From Tetradesmus obliquus (taxonomy: Eukaryota > Chlorophyta > Chlorophyceae > Sphaeropleales > Scenedesmaceae): DNA of 64,000 nucleotides. The stretch is taken from assembly GCA_030272155.1 (NCBI GenBank), contig CP126205.1:546501-610500 (forward strand). Direction: 5' to 3'. Made by a program: the position numbers and the translations under genes. This document shows, one piece after another, positions 23,810 to 36,600 of this stretch (within the stretch, counting starts at the first letter, position 1; each line of letters begins with the position of its first letter). The notes under the pieces were generated by a model that did no database searches, was not told where the DNA came from, and worked only from the letters and a program-made list of their open reading frames with translations.

Positions 23810-25977
23810 ATGGCTCTTCTAAGCAGTTCGTGTGGTCTGGGAGTGTCCATGCAGCGCAGTAGCCAAGCACATAGACCTCTGCTGCCCTCAGCACTGCGGC
23901 ATGCACAGTTCCGTCAATCAGCCCCCTGTATGTGCCCACAGCAGCAGCAAAACGGACAACGGGCGGTGCAAGCAGCAGCTTACCAGTTCAAGCAAGGGCC
24001 TGATGTGCCAGAGCGGGCGATTGCAGCGCTGCCATACCTACTGCCGCTGCTGGATGCGCTGCCATATGGTGGGTTCCACAGGCTGTGGTGCATGTACACG
24101 TCGCTTTTTTCTGTGGTCCCCTAAGTCTTCAGACGGGTAGCAGGCTGCGTTGTGTGGTGTTGTGTGGTGCAATGATGGCACTTCATCCTTGACATGCACC
24201 TACTTGTGGCACCTGCCAAGCAGATTACAGCAACAGCGTGTGCACGTGTGGCCTCCCTGTAATTGCGTAGTAAGCTTGCTTGAGGGGTTGTATGCATCAC
24301 GGGGCAGCTGTTCTGACCGCCAAGGGTGTGTAGAAGCCAGCAGCTGCATGGCTACAGCAGGATGGCCACAGGCACACCCTGTGCAGCGCACAGCTGGTGC
24401 TGTCTAGCATTGCCACATTTTGCTCCCATCCTTGCCCCACAGCTGCCACGCGTATGCTTGCTCAGTGAGGCTGTTGTGGCTGTGCAACTGGCTGCTGCCT
24501 CGCCGGTGTGTCTGCTGTGCTGCAGGGCGCTACGTGTTCCTGCAGTTTCCATTTATTGCAAGGGCCATGGCTCCGCTGGCGCCCGTGGCCTACCTGTACA
24601 ACAGCGTGCCATTCCTGCCGTGAGCACCTGCGACTTGCTGCTGCTGCTGCTGCTGCTGAGTTGTTAGACCTAATGATAAGTAGCAGCATTTGCCTCTGTC
24701 CGTCAGGCTCTGGCAGCATCCTGCAAAGCAAATGCCTGAAACAAGCGACGGCAATGACGCCTGAGAAGTGATTGCAGCCAGCGACCGGCTGCAGGATTGA
24801 TGGCAGCAGACGGCAGCAGCAGCAGCAGGCAACTGCCAGCATTGCCGCAGTGTGGCTGCAACACATACCTGCCGCCTTCACACATGCTGCATCCCCAGTT
24901 TGGCTCACCACACAGCTGCTGCTGCTGCTGCTGCTGCTGCCGCAGGTTTATCCTGTTCATCGGCGTGTACTCCTTCATCGTGAACAACCAGAGCATGGGC
25001 CGCTTCATCCGCTACAACGCCATGCAGGCGGTGCTGCTGGACATCCTGCTCATGTGAGCACAGCAAGCAAGCCTTCAAGCCAGCCAGCCAGCCAGGCAGC
25101 CAGCCAGCCAGCCAGCCAGCCAGCCTCCTTGATTGTGTGTTTGGCATGTTTGCAGCCAAGCATTTAGCAGTGCATTTACCGCAACAACCACAGCACACAT
25201 CGCTTGTTGTCGCTACTTTGAGGCTTTTTTTGATCAGCGGCAGCTCCCACACAACTCATCTTTCACGAGCCTGCGACTCATCATCATGCTGCACATCAGC
25301 AGCCACGCCTGCTTCTACTGCTGACCTCACGCTCTCGCTGCATGCCCCTGCCCCTGCTGCCAGCCCGATAAACGCATTGTTCCTTACAGCGTCCCTTTGG
25401 TGCTGATGAGCAGCGTGCTGCGCTTTAGCAGCTGCACCTGAGCTTCATCTGCTGACGCTCTCGCTGCATGCCTTTGCTGCTGCCTTTTGAACTTCCTTGC
25501 AGCATCCCCTCGGTGCTGATGAGCAGCGTGCTGCGGCCCCCCGAGGGAGGCGTGGCGCTGCAGCTGTACGAGCAGGGGCTCAACACCATCTTCCTGTTCG
25601 TGGCTGTCAGCGTGGCGTACGGCATGGTGCGGCGCCCATTGAACACTAAGCTGCATTTCCTAGTCGCCGTTGACCGTGACTGCAGCACACTGTATATCAC
25701 ATGCATGTGCCGCGCCCTTGGTGTGTTCTACAATGTTTGGGGGACATCTGTCTTGCTTCTACTACACCAGTACACGCTCGGGTTTTGTTCGGTCCATGTA
25801 AGAAATACGCAATGCCAGGTGCTGCGGCTGACATATGACCTTGCCTGTGCTGCCTCTTGCTGTGCTGCCTGCTGTCGCCTGCAGGGCTCCTGTGCTGTTG
25901 GCCAGACGCCGCGCCTCCCGCTGGTTGCCGATGCAGCATCCAAGCAGCTGGGGGGTGACGGCCCATCAGGCCTGTGA
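23810..25977 (+). CDS. TIC20: TIC20, inner-envelope chloroplast protein import component
   Basis: Five exons: 23810-24068, 24526-24619, 24946-25053, 25503-25626 and 25885-25977; 225 residues with every phase consistent. TIC20 is a four-span inner-envelope protein of the import translocon. Seen: an N-terminal Ser/Arg/Ala-rich transit-peptide-like segment (about 1-65, from MALLSSSCGLGVSMQRSSQA), then PERAIAALPYLLPLLDALPY, FLQFPFIARAMAPLAPVAYL, VPFLPFILFIGVYSFIVNN, FIRYNAMQAVLLDILL and QGLNTIFLFVAVSVAYG, ending with GQTPRLPLVADAASKQL, close to the family's PxIPxVSxAA end. The start is the ATG that leaves a normal transit peptide; the frame stays open upstream but without family resemblance. Intron 3 carries a CAGC repeat and an echo of exon 4. 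Confidence 0.9.
25078..25125. repeat. CAGC tandem repeat
   Basis: About eleven imperfect CAGC units in TIC20 intron 3, just after the donor. Confidence 0.85.
25381..25431 (+). repeat. Echo of TIC20 exon 4 start
   Basis: About 45 bases repeat the acceptor and start of TIC20 exon 4 (CCCTTTGGTGCTGATGAGCA, against CCCCTCGGTGCTGATGAGCA in the exon). The copy diverges after GCGTGCTGCG and has no donor. The flanking CTCTCGCTGCATGCC sequence is duplicated too (about 25331 and 25457). Confidence 0.85.
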
Positions 25978-26568
25978 GTTACTGCGGCACCATATTGCCG
26001 CAACACAGCAGACGAAAGCAATACTGTTGCCAAGAGAAACCTGCTGTTGGGTTCGGCAGCAGCAGCTGTTATTGAGCAAGGCGGACGTGCGCATGATGCA
26101 GCGACGTGGCTGGAAAACGCAGCGCATCTCAGAGGGCTTTTTCAGCACCACAAAGCGGTTTTGTCAGGAATGCATGATGGCCTGCTGAGGCTGCTCCAGA
26201 TATCTTGATGCTACTTGAATCATCATCAGCATACGAACATCAAACAAGGTGATGATTTGAGGTGACTGTGCCAGCAACCAAGGCATTCTGTGAGGGCGTG
26301 CCTGCAACGGGTTGCGGGTGCAACATGGTTGTTTCCAGAGAGCTTGCAAGGCTGCGTGTTTGTGTGTAGATGAGGGAATCAAGTGCTGTTGCTGTTTTGG
26401 TGTTTGGACTGATTATGGCTTATGCACTGCAGCATGAGCACAGCTGCAGCTGGTGCAGATAGTGAGCATGAGTGCATATGCATGTGAGTGTTGTCAGCAG
26501 CGGTGTTACGACAGCGACCTGGCTTGTTGTGGTCCTTGATCGAGCATCTGCCTGGTTGTTTGTAAGAA

Positions 26569-26608
<40 letters not shown>

Positions 26609-27516
26609 GCAGCGTTGGTGCTATCTGCTGTTGCGTGATGTGTGGTGGGCACCAACCCTACTAGGGCTGCAACCCTGCAGCCTGAGCAGGATTTATTTTA
26701 GCGTTTCAAGTGGTGAAGTTGTTATAAGTCCGGCTGATGAAGTGATGTCTGATACTGATGTATTCTTGAGCCGCCGTTGCTACTTGCAGTTTGTTGCTTC
26801 GGCAACCATGCACTGCGGTTCAAGCAGCCATGGTGGCCTCTAGGGGGGACCACTTGAATGCCATGTGAGTATGCACTATGTTGCATTATGCTCTGCAAAC
26901 TGTGCTTACATGCCTATGCAAGCTTTTTACTGCAGGCTCTCAGAACGGTGCCAGAGCACTGCTGGGCTGCAGGTTGGTGTCTGGCTGGTGCAAGTGTGAG
27001 TGTTCTTGAAGAATACGTGATTTGACGGGAGTGCTCTCGTATGGGTGTTTTGGTTGGATTGGCACCTCCATGACAGTGTAATCGCGACCCTCACGTGATC
27101 GATTGAGCTCCAATGTTTGACCTGGCTCAGCAAACCACAACGAGCCCCCAGCTCGAAGGCTGTTTTCTTGTTTTCTGAACGTCGTGTCGGTATCAACTGT
27201 TTTTTAGATAACCTCGTGGGTTCAAATATCAAGGAACCGTTCACGTTGATGGCATCATCTCGCGAGACGTCCGCTTCTGGTCCCTCTCCTGGCTGCTAGT
27301 CAATGTTATAATATAGTCAAATACGAAACACTCTTCGTGGATTTTAGGTGAGATGCTAAACTCGTCTGATACGCCGAAGCAGCATCAGCAGCACTGTGTT
27401 AGCAGGGGTTGCAGCTGGGGACGCTGACACCACCACTCCTGCAGGCGAGGTTCCTTGATGATTACGTGTTATGTATACATTCCTTTTTGTCGTTGCCTTG
27501 CAGCCCGCTCCATGCA
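25978..27516. other. Intergenic region, TIC20 / lipase
   Basis: About 1.5 kb. It should contain the TIC20 3' untranslated region and the lipase promoter and leader. A CAG run lies at about 26567-26612. A minus-strand frame (about 26940-27160, no ATG) reads non-repetitive sequence including LWFAEPGQTLELNRSREGRD and VKSRILQEH. It is not recognised but unlike the surrounding low-complexity DNA. Confidence 0.4.
26571..26575 (+). terminator. Candidate TGTAA polyadenylation signal, TIC20
   Basis: TGTAA occurs about 595 bases after the TIC20 stop codon; it is the first one noticed downstream on that strand. Motif only. Confidence 0.3.
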
Positions 27517-27800
27517 ATGAGTGGCACGCAGCCCGGCAGCAATGGCGGCACCAGTACGCAGCAGGACCAGCAGGGAACACACAGCAGCCAGGACCCAGGC
27601 GCTCAGCATAATGCCAGCAGCAGCAGCACCAACAGCAACGGCACCAGTCCCAGCTCAAGTGCTGAGCCGGTTCGGCATGCCAAGCTGAACAAGGAGCAGC
27701 CACAGCAGCAAAAGCAGCAGCAGCGGCATACAGCGGCCGTATCGCCCTTCACTGGCAGCAGCTTGCCTGTTGAACCCCAGCTTGAGCAGCACAAGCCAGC

Positions 27801-27854
<54 letters not shown>

Positions 27855-27906
27855 CTTGCATCACTCTGCAGCAGCCAGCAGCGTCTCTAATGCTGCAACG
27901 CACCCA

Positions 27907-27937
<31 letters not shown>

Positions 27938-27965
27938 AGCCCTCGGGCAGCAGCGACAAACCTCC

Positions 27966-28001
<36 letters not shown>

Positions 28002-31000
28002 ACCACCTGGATCAGCAGCCGCTGCACTACCCACCAGCAACTTGGGCGAAGTCTCGCCCGCCTACCAGCTGCTGCGCATGGAGTGCATCAGCCAGACAGA
28101 AACACGGCGGCTGCTGGCCCTGCTAGATGTGGCCTGGCGCCTGTCAGCAGCAGGGTTCATAGCCTACTTGGTGCTGCGCTTCCAGCCACTGCCACACAGC
28201 AGCATCGGCAGCACTGGCGGCGGCAGCAGCGGCGCCACATGGTTCTTCTGCTCCACGCATTTCTCCACAGTGAACCTAGTAGTGGCAGCAGTGCTGCTGC
28301 CGTGTGCTGCAGCCATGCTCGTGTGGATGGCTTTCCGCTGCATCGATAGCTTGGCGAGCCACAAGCTGTGGTCACGGCGGCGGCGGCGTGTTGTTATTCT
28401 GCACGGGCTGCAGCTTGTGGCTGCTGCTGTGGGCATGGCATGTTATTTAATTAGTAACGCGCTTGTTATTTCAGAGCTGAGCTGCGGCCTGCGCAGCATA
28501 CGGCGTGCAATCTACTGGCTGGCGTTTGTGCGATGGTGTGGCTGGAATACTACTTTCTTGTTAATAACGATGCGCGCACACAGCACGATGATTGTGCCGC
28601 AGACCGCAGCAGCAGCAAGCCTGCGGCAGCTGCTGCTGCTGGGGCTGGGCCTGCAAGGCGGCTTGGAGCGAGCCCAGCAGCTGCAGCAGGTAGAAGTACA
28701 GCAGCAGCAACAAAACAATCAGCAGCAGCAGCAGGGGCGTGGCAGGAGGTGGCAGGCAGGGCGGGTAGGCAGCAGGAAGAAGCCTCCTGCTGACTTGCTG
28801 GTGCTGGATTTGCCGTGGCTGGTGCACTGGCCCAAGTTTGTGCTGTGGTGCCTCTTCCAGAGCTGCCACCTGGCACTGGCCATCATAGAGAGCACTGCAG
28901 CAGAAGGTGCGCTGGCTGATCTGATCAGCCATGAGTCATGATGTTGTGCACTGTTCGGTGTTCGTTGCGTTATATCATTGTCTCGTAACGTTGCATTCCT
29001 GGGACAGTCACACAGCTGCAGGTGAGCAATGCATGGGGAGCTGCAAAACTCGTAGGCTCATGCACGAATCACTACACTGATTGAGCTGCCACCTGGCGCT
29101 GGCCATCATAGAGAGCACTGCAGCAGAAGGTGCGCTGGCTGATCATCATGTGCAACTGTGCTCTGTTCGTTTTTTGTTATCTTTCTGTCTTTGTTTTGAA
29201 CTGCCTTCGTCCCTGGGACGGTCACGCAGGCGCTGTGGTGGCGCTGCTTGCATCTGAGCTGGCGCTGGCACTGGCCTGTTATGTCCTTGTGCGTTGTCAA
29301 AAGACTAGTCATATCTCGAATACCACCCACTGCATAGCCATATTGAGTGTCTCTGCCTGTTGCTTGCTGCATTGTACAACACAGGCGCCTGCACCCCGCT
29401 GGCCCGCAGCTGCGACCTTCTCGTATGCACGCCGCCGCCTGCTGTCGTGGCGCTGCTTGCATCTGAGCTGGCACTGGCGCTGGCGCTGGCCTTTTCGTTT
29501 ATGGGCTTGCCAACAAACCAGTTGCCATCAGTACAAGTCTTGCCTGTTGCTCAAACGTACTCAGTGTCGCTGCCTGCTGCCTGCTGCCTTCTGAAACACA
29601 GGCGCCTGCACACTGCTGGCCCGCAGCTGTGACCTTCTCGTATGCACACCGCCACCTGCTGTCGTGGCGCTGCTTGCGCCTGAGCTGGCGCTGGCGCTGA
29701 CCTGTAGTGTTGTCCGAATCTGTGTGAAAACAAGTTTCTAACCAAGCTTTGGCCTGCTGCACAGCCATACCAAGTGTCGCTGCCTGTTGCTTGCTGCATT
29801 TTTAAACACAGGCGCCTGCACCCCGCTGGCGCGCAGCTGTGACTTGCTGGTGTGCACGCCACAGCCGGCTTTAGTAGGCCTGCTGGACTCTGAGCTGGCG
29901 CTGGCGCTGGCCATTTTCAATCCACAGTGAAACCTGAGTTATGCCTGCTGCACCTCCGTAATGCGTGTTGCTGCCTGCTGCAAACCCAACCCAACATACC
30001 AGGCGCCTGCACCCCGCTGGCCCGCAGCTGTGACCTGCTGGTGTGCACGCCGCCCCCTGCTGTGGTGGCGCTGCTGGCATCCGAGCTGGGCTGTAGTGTT
30101 GTTTGAATCCGTGTGAAAACCAGTTTTTACCAAACTTTGGCGTGCTGCACAATCATATTGTGCCGCTGCCTGCTGCCTGCTGCATTGTGACACAGGTGCC
30201 TGCACCCCACTGGCCCGCAGCTGCGACCTGCTGGTGTGCACGCCGCCCCCTGCTGTGGTGGCGCTGCTTGCATCTGAGCTGGCGCTGGCGCTGACTTATT
30301 ACGGAGGCTGGGTGTGGCTCATGTCGCGCAGCGGGCGGCTGCTGCGGCTGCGGCCGTGGCAGCAGTACCGCACAGCAAACACCATCTTCAGGCTGGAGGT
30401 GGGGTTTTTGGAATTTTGTGGTATGTCAGGCGCTTTTAGTGTCAGCAGCAGTCAGTGCCTTGGCGGCATGCTGCACTCGAAATACTGTTCAGTGAAGTAG
30501 TATGCGCGGGTGAAGCTGGTCAAACCGCAGAGCTGCCGAGCTGCAACAGGAAAGCTTTAAAAGCTTTCTGCAAGGTTTGGCAGTTGCTGGATGCTGCAGG
30601 AAACAAGGCGCTGACAAGCAGCCACGTACACTGTTTGTGGCATGTCACCAAAATCCGCCAGTGGAAATCGCAGAGCCAAAGCATCATACTGACATCAACC
30701 TGCGCCTGATCCACGCCTGCTGCTGCTGCTGCTGCTGCCGCTGCTGCTGCTGCCGTCATTAGCGCCGGCTGGGTATATGGGCGTACAGCCTGATCGTGCT
30801 GGCCAGCGTCATCTTCTGGTTCGCCAGCCTCTCCGACTGCAGCAGGGCGGCCTTCCAGTACCACGGACTGCCCACAACAGAGGTGCGGCTGTTCACTGCG
30901 TTGAGCGATGCGTCTGTATGTTGCATTTGGTGGGGAGAATCAGCTGCCATGTGTGTGGAACACGCCCTTAGCAGGGCCGCCTTCCAGTACCACGGACTGC

Positions 31001-32383
31001 CCACAACAGAGGTGCGGGCAGTGCTTGTAGCATGTGTAAAACGGGCAGCCTAGCTTTCTATGCTGCGTACATCATTGCACTCCCGCGCAAATCATGTGGT
31101 GCATCATCTCCATCATCGACGCCGCCGGTGAAACTTATACAAGCTGATGCATCTAGCTGCTTCCTATCATGCTGCTGTTCAACCTTGCCCTGCAGATCAT
31201 GTGGTGCGTCATCTCCGTCATCGGAGCCGCCATGGCGCAGCCACACAACCCGCACCAGGCCAACCCAAAGCTCGTGACAGCGCGGCAGCAGTTTGCCTGG
31301 ACGGAGGCGGGCCTGGAGGGAGCGATACAGGTGGGTGTTTGTGCGTGTGTGGGCGGTGGTGGTGGTGGTGGTGGTGGTGGTGGTGGTGGTGGTGGTGGTG
31401 GGCAGCAGCAGCAGCAGCAGCGGCAGCAATCTAGCGCTGTTTAGTTGCACCAGGCCACCCCCAAGCTCGTCACGGCAAGGCAGCAGTTCGCATGGACAAA
31501 GGCAGGCCTGGAGGGAGCGATACAGGGGGGCGTTTGACAGTGGGTGGCAGCAGCAGCTATGCCGCACTGTGTTGGAGCACCCTGCTAGTATTGTTTGCGC
31601 ACAGGTTTGGCTGCATCTTTGTGCACAGTCACGGCTGCAGCACACATGCCGCAGCTGCTGAGGCTGCCAAGCCTGTGGGCTGAAACCTTTGTTTACGCTG
31701 TTGCTGTGCAGGCGCGCAACGCTGCCGCGCGTGGCCGCCTAAACAAGGAACCATGTTCTGCTGTGGTGTCTGCCTGTTGGTGTGCATCTTTTGAAGCTCC
31801 TGAGGCCAAGCTTGCTGATCACCCGGTGATGGACTTGCATACACTGCTCTTGTTGCACTGCCTTCCTGCAGGCGCGCAATGCCGCTGCGCGTGGCCGCCT
31901 GGACAAGGAGCCCATGTTCTGCTTTGAGAGCGCTGTCAAGCTCTTCTTCTGGAGCTGCCTGGCCTACGAGGACTACGAGGGGGTGAGTCTTAGGTGGTGC
32001 GTAATTAGAGGATAGTTACATGTGGGCCCTGGCACCATCTTGGATGGTATGAGCCACAACAGGTTGAACACAGATCTGAGACCAGAAAAGGAGAGTGCAC
32101 CGTAGAACGCACCGTTTTGAGGCTTGTTTGGGGGTCAACCGCCGTGTAATGCTCACTACGGTTGCGGCAGGCGACTGCAGCACATGAGCTCTGGAGCTGC
32201 CTGGCCTACGGGGACTACGAGGGGTTGAGGGGGTTTCAGCATGCCATAAAACCTGCAATCAGTGAGGCAAATGCTCTCTAAGGCAGGGATGGTAGTTCTG
32301 CTCGGCGTACGAGGGGGTTCGGAATGCAGCCAGCATACAGTTCAGGCTTCAATCTGTGCGAAAATGGTTTTAAAACAGAACTG

Positions 32384-32445
<62 letters not shown>

Positions 32446-33573
32446 GCACAGGCGCGTGGCACCGCTCCCGGGACTGCCGCTGCAGTGCCTGAGGGGGAGC
32501 TGGAGCAGCTCATGAAGGCGCTCAGCCTGTACAACCTGCAGGTGCACAAGGTGCGCGGCGTTTGCAGCAAAACTGCAGCCTATCCACTGAAGACAGTTCG
32601 CTGTGCATACTGTCTGTTCTGTCAGCCGTTGACCACATGCTTGGTGCGTGTCTGTGTGGGTCCTCTGCAAGCCTCCTTGAATTGGCTCTGTTTGAACAAA
32701 GCGCCTGCTTATGGTTTCTTGCGTTCATGCTGCATGCTGCATGATTCTTTCTGGCTCCCAAGCACCCACTTGGTCTAAACTGTATGCCACCCCTACCCAC
32801 GCACTTGCATTTGATGCCTGATCTTTTCTGATGTGCTAAATGCGATAAACAACAACACAACTGCAACCATGCAGGTGCTGTATGACAGTGACGGCGAGCT
32901 CAAGGTGTACCTGTGCACCATGCTGCATGCTCGATGTCTGTATTGGGTGGTTCTAATTGCATTCCCTCATCATGTTTTGTATGCTGCACCTGCAGGTGCT
33001 GTATGACAGTGACGGCGAGCTTAAGGTGTACCTGGCCTGGTCACCCACCACGGTGCTGGTATGCTTCAGGGGCAGCACCACGGCAGCAAACTGGGTGGCG
33101 GATGCTATGGTGAGCCTGCTCCGTACTGGCGGTGTAACTAGTTTCTGCAGCTCCTTCACTGCTGTTGATGCATGGCAGCACCACAGCAGCCCCTAGGTGG
33201 CGACGCCACCGTGAGATGGCTTTGTAAAAGCACTGCAACTAGTTTGCGGCAGCTCCGGCACAGCTTTGCAGTTGTTGCTGGTGTGCTTCAGGGGCAGCAC
33301 CATGGCAGCCAACTGGGTGGCAGATGCCATGGTGAGCACACAGCAGCAGGAACTGCAAGCTTTGGCCCTGCTGCTAGTGCGTTACTGCAACGCTGATTGT
33401 GCTTGGCAATGCGGGTGGCACATGCCATGGTGAGGGTAGAGCAGAACCTAAGCTGCACTGCATTGCTGAGCCGCTGATGCACGCTGTGGAGGCTTCTCTA
33501 TGCAGCACTGCCCTGCCTGGTCGTGCGGATGTGTGCCGTAATCTTGGGGGTGTGCTCATGCAACACTGAGATA

Positions 33574-33629
<56 letters not shown>

Positions 33630-36600
33630 CGTGCCGAGCAGCTGTGGCGCTCCGCGCACCCAGGCATGCAGCTACAGCACAAGCAGGCCTCGCACTTTGG
33701 GGCAGCCAAGATACACAGCGGCTTCTTGAGGTGAGCCCTTGCACAATGCCGGCCTCCACAGTAGCCGCAGTAGCAAATAGCGTGCGCTGATGCGGTGTTG
33801 TGCCTGGAAATCAACATGGTGCCAAGGCAGTAATAATCCGTGCCTGGCCACACATGCACGTTTTGCCACTCGTGCCTTGGCGGTGGTTTGGGGGCAGCGG
33901 CTTCAAAGTGTCCACACGCTGCTGTTGCCTGCTGCTGCTGCTGTTGCTGCTGCCAACATACAACTGCATCTTGCAGGTGCTGAGCGGCTCTGGGCTTGAC
34001 ACAAAGGTGCTGGGCATGCTTGACTGCATGCCTACTGCTGTTGCTGCTGACAGCTGCATGCATTTCTTTGCTCTCTGCGCTCTGCAGGTGCTGGAGCGGC
34101 ACTGGGCTTGACAGCAAGGTGCTGGGCATGCTTGGTTGCATCCTCACACAAGCTGCTGCTTCTGCTGCATGTTGATTAACATTTTTTGGTACTCCGCAGG
34201 TGCTGGAGCGGCACTGGGCTTGACAGCAAGGTGCTGGGCATGCTTGCCAGCCTGGTGGACACGGCCCTGGACAGGAGCAAGCTCAAGATCTACCTCACAG
34301 GTGTGTCAGTGGTGTGCAGCTTATCCTCCAACGTTGAGCTGCGGCTGTAGCTGTGTGGTAATGCTTGCCAAGTACAATGTTGCTTACCAGTGGCAGCTGC
34401 AGGCCTCTCGCTAGGCGGTGCTGTACATGTGGCCACGCTGGCCGCATATGAACTGCTCTATCTGCACCATGTGCTGGGGTGTAGCTAAGTCAAGTGTGTG
34501 CTGGCCGTCTGCAGGCCACTCGCTAGGTGGTGCTGTAGCCACGCTGGCTGCCTACGGCCTGCTTTGTGTGCACCTTCTGCTGCGGTATAACTCAATCCAG
34601 TGTGTGCTGGCTGCCTTGCAGGCCACTCGCTGGGCGGTGCTGTGGCCACGCTGGCTGCCTACGACCTGCTCAAAAAGTACAAAGGGGTGCTGGACCCGCT
34701 GAGGCAGGTGGGGCTGGCCTGCTACTGCTGCTGTTGCTGCTGCTGCTGCTGTTGATTTACGACCTGCTCAAAAGTACAAGGGGAGTGCTGGACCCGCTGC
34801 GACAGGTGGGGCCACAGCTCTTCTTATGTACATCACATGTGCAGCAGGTTGCCTTCTTAGTAGCTAGGCAGCCAGACATGCCGCGGCGCCTACAGCCTGC
34901 TGCTGCTGCGGCGGCGGCTGCGGCTGCTGCTTTTACACCCGCTCAGTGCTTTGGCGGGCGTTGCACCAATAGGGCTGTAGGTTATGTGGATGTTGCAGAA
35001 GTTGGTGCTTACTGGGAAAATGCAATTTTGTTGTGCCTCTCCCCCATGTGCCTCTCCAATTCCTGCAGGTCAGCGTGTACACCTTTGGCGCGCCCCGGGC
35101 GGGCAACCACGCGTTTGCGCGCGCCTACGAGGCGGCAGTGCCTGACACCTGGCACGTCATCAACGACCAGGTGCGCCTCGGGCTGCTGCTTTGTGTAACA
35201 ATTTGTTGCTGTATGTTACATCTGCTGTTACATTTGCTGTCACGTTACGTACATTACATTTGCTGTCTACTGCAACTTGTGTTTCTTTGTTTGGGTGAGA
35301 CTATAGAAACTGCTGTGCCCGACACCTGGCACGTCATCAACGACCAGGTGGGTGGGTTGGTGCTGCTGTGCGTCGCGTCATGCTATTTTATGTTTGGTTA
35401 TCTTATGTTGTGTTACATCTGCTGTTTGTGATGGGTATGGCTGATTGTTGGTTGTGGCTGGTGCAGCTGTGGTAAGTGCTGGTTGGGGCTGCTGCAGAAC
35501 CTGCTGCGAGTATGATGAGTGCTTGGTTGTTGGCTGTCACGAGGTCTTCATGTTTTTTAAATGATTGTTATGCACATCAAGTATTAAAATCTGAGCAGTT
35601 CTAGTAGGAGGCCAATCTTGATTTGTGTGTGGCAGCGCGCCACCCGGCTCCTACTAGTGCACGCCTGTGGATGTGAGCATGCAGGTGTGGCGCCGCACCT
35701 CAAATCAGTGACTTGTGCATGTGGGGAGGTCTGCATGTATGTAGATTGATTGTTTAAATTCCAAACACCCACATTTGAGCAGTTCTAGAAGTAGACCAAT
35801 TTTGATTTGTGCGTGGCAGCGCGTCACCTGTGGCTTCAGCCAGTGCACGTCTGTGGATGTGAGCATGCAAGTGTGGCGCCGTGCCTCAAATCAGTGACTT
35901 GTGGATCTGAGGAGGTCTGCATGTATGTAATTGTTTAGCTTCCAAACACCCGCATCTGAGCAGTTCTAGTAGGAGACCAATTGTGATTTGTGTGCGGCAG
36001 CGCATCACCTGGCTCCGCCCAGTGCACACCCGTGGATGTGAGCCACAAAGGTGCGGCGCTGCGCCTCAATTCAGTGACTTGTGGATGTGAGGAGGTCTGC
36101 ATGTATATATTTCAAAACACCCACATCTGAGTAGTTCTAGTAGGAGACCAATTTTGATTCATGTGCGGCAGCGCATCACCTGGCTCCGCCCAGTGCACGC
36201 CCGTGGATGTGAGCCACAAAGGTGCGGCGCTGCGCCTCAATTCAGTGACTTGTGGATGTGAGGAGGTCTGCATGTATATATTTCAAAACACCCACATCTG
36301 AGCAGTTCTAGTAGGAGACCAATTTTGATTCATGTGCGGCAGCGCATCACCTTGCTCCGCCCAGTGCACGCCTGTGGATGTGAGCCACAAAGTTGCAGCG
36401 CTGCGCCTCAATTCAGTGACTTGTGGATGTGAGGAGGTCTGCATGTATTTATTTCAACTTTTTGAATTCCAAACACCCACATCTGAGCAGTTCTAGAAGT
36501 AGACCAATTTTGATTTGTGTGCGGCAGCGCATCACCCGGCTCCGCCCAGTGCATGCCTGTGGATGTGAGCCACAAAGGTTCGGCGCTGCGCCTCAATTCA

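Noticed and set aside
27100..27250. tRNA gene suggested by a GTGGGTTCAAAT B-box-like string near 27208
   Set aside because: No matching A box, acceptor stem or anticodon stem could be formed around it.
29228..30398. Six similar exons read as alternative coding exons
   Set aside because: Only the last copy has the membrane-segment continuation and a donor. The others end without a donor, so they are treated as non-coding echoes.
34400..34707. Three separate lipase genes based on three GHSLGG motifs
   Set aside because: The copies share flanking intron sequence and only one joins the rest of the fold in phase.
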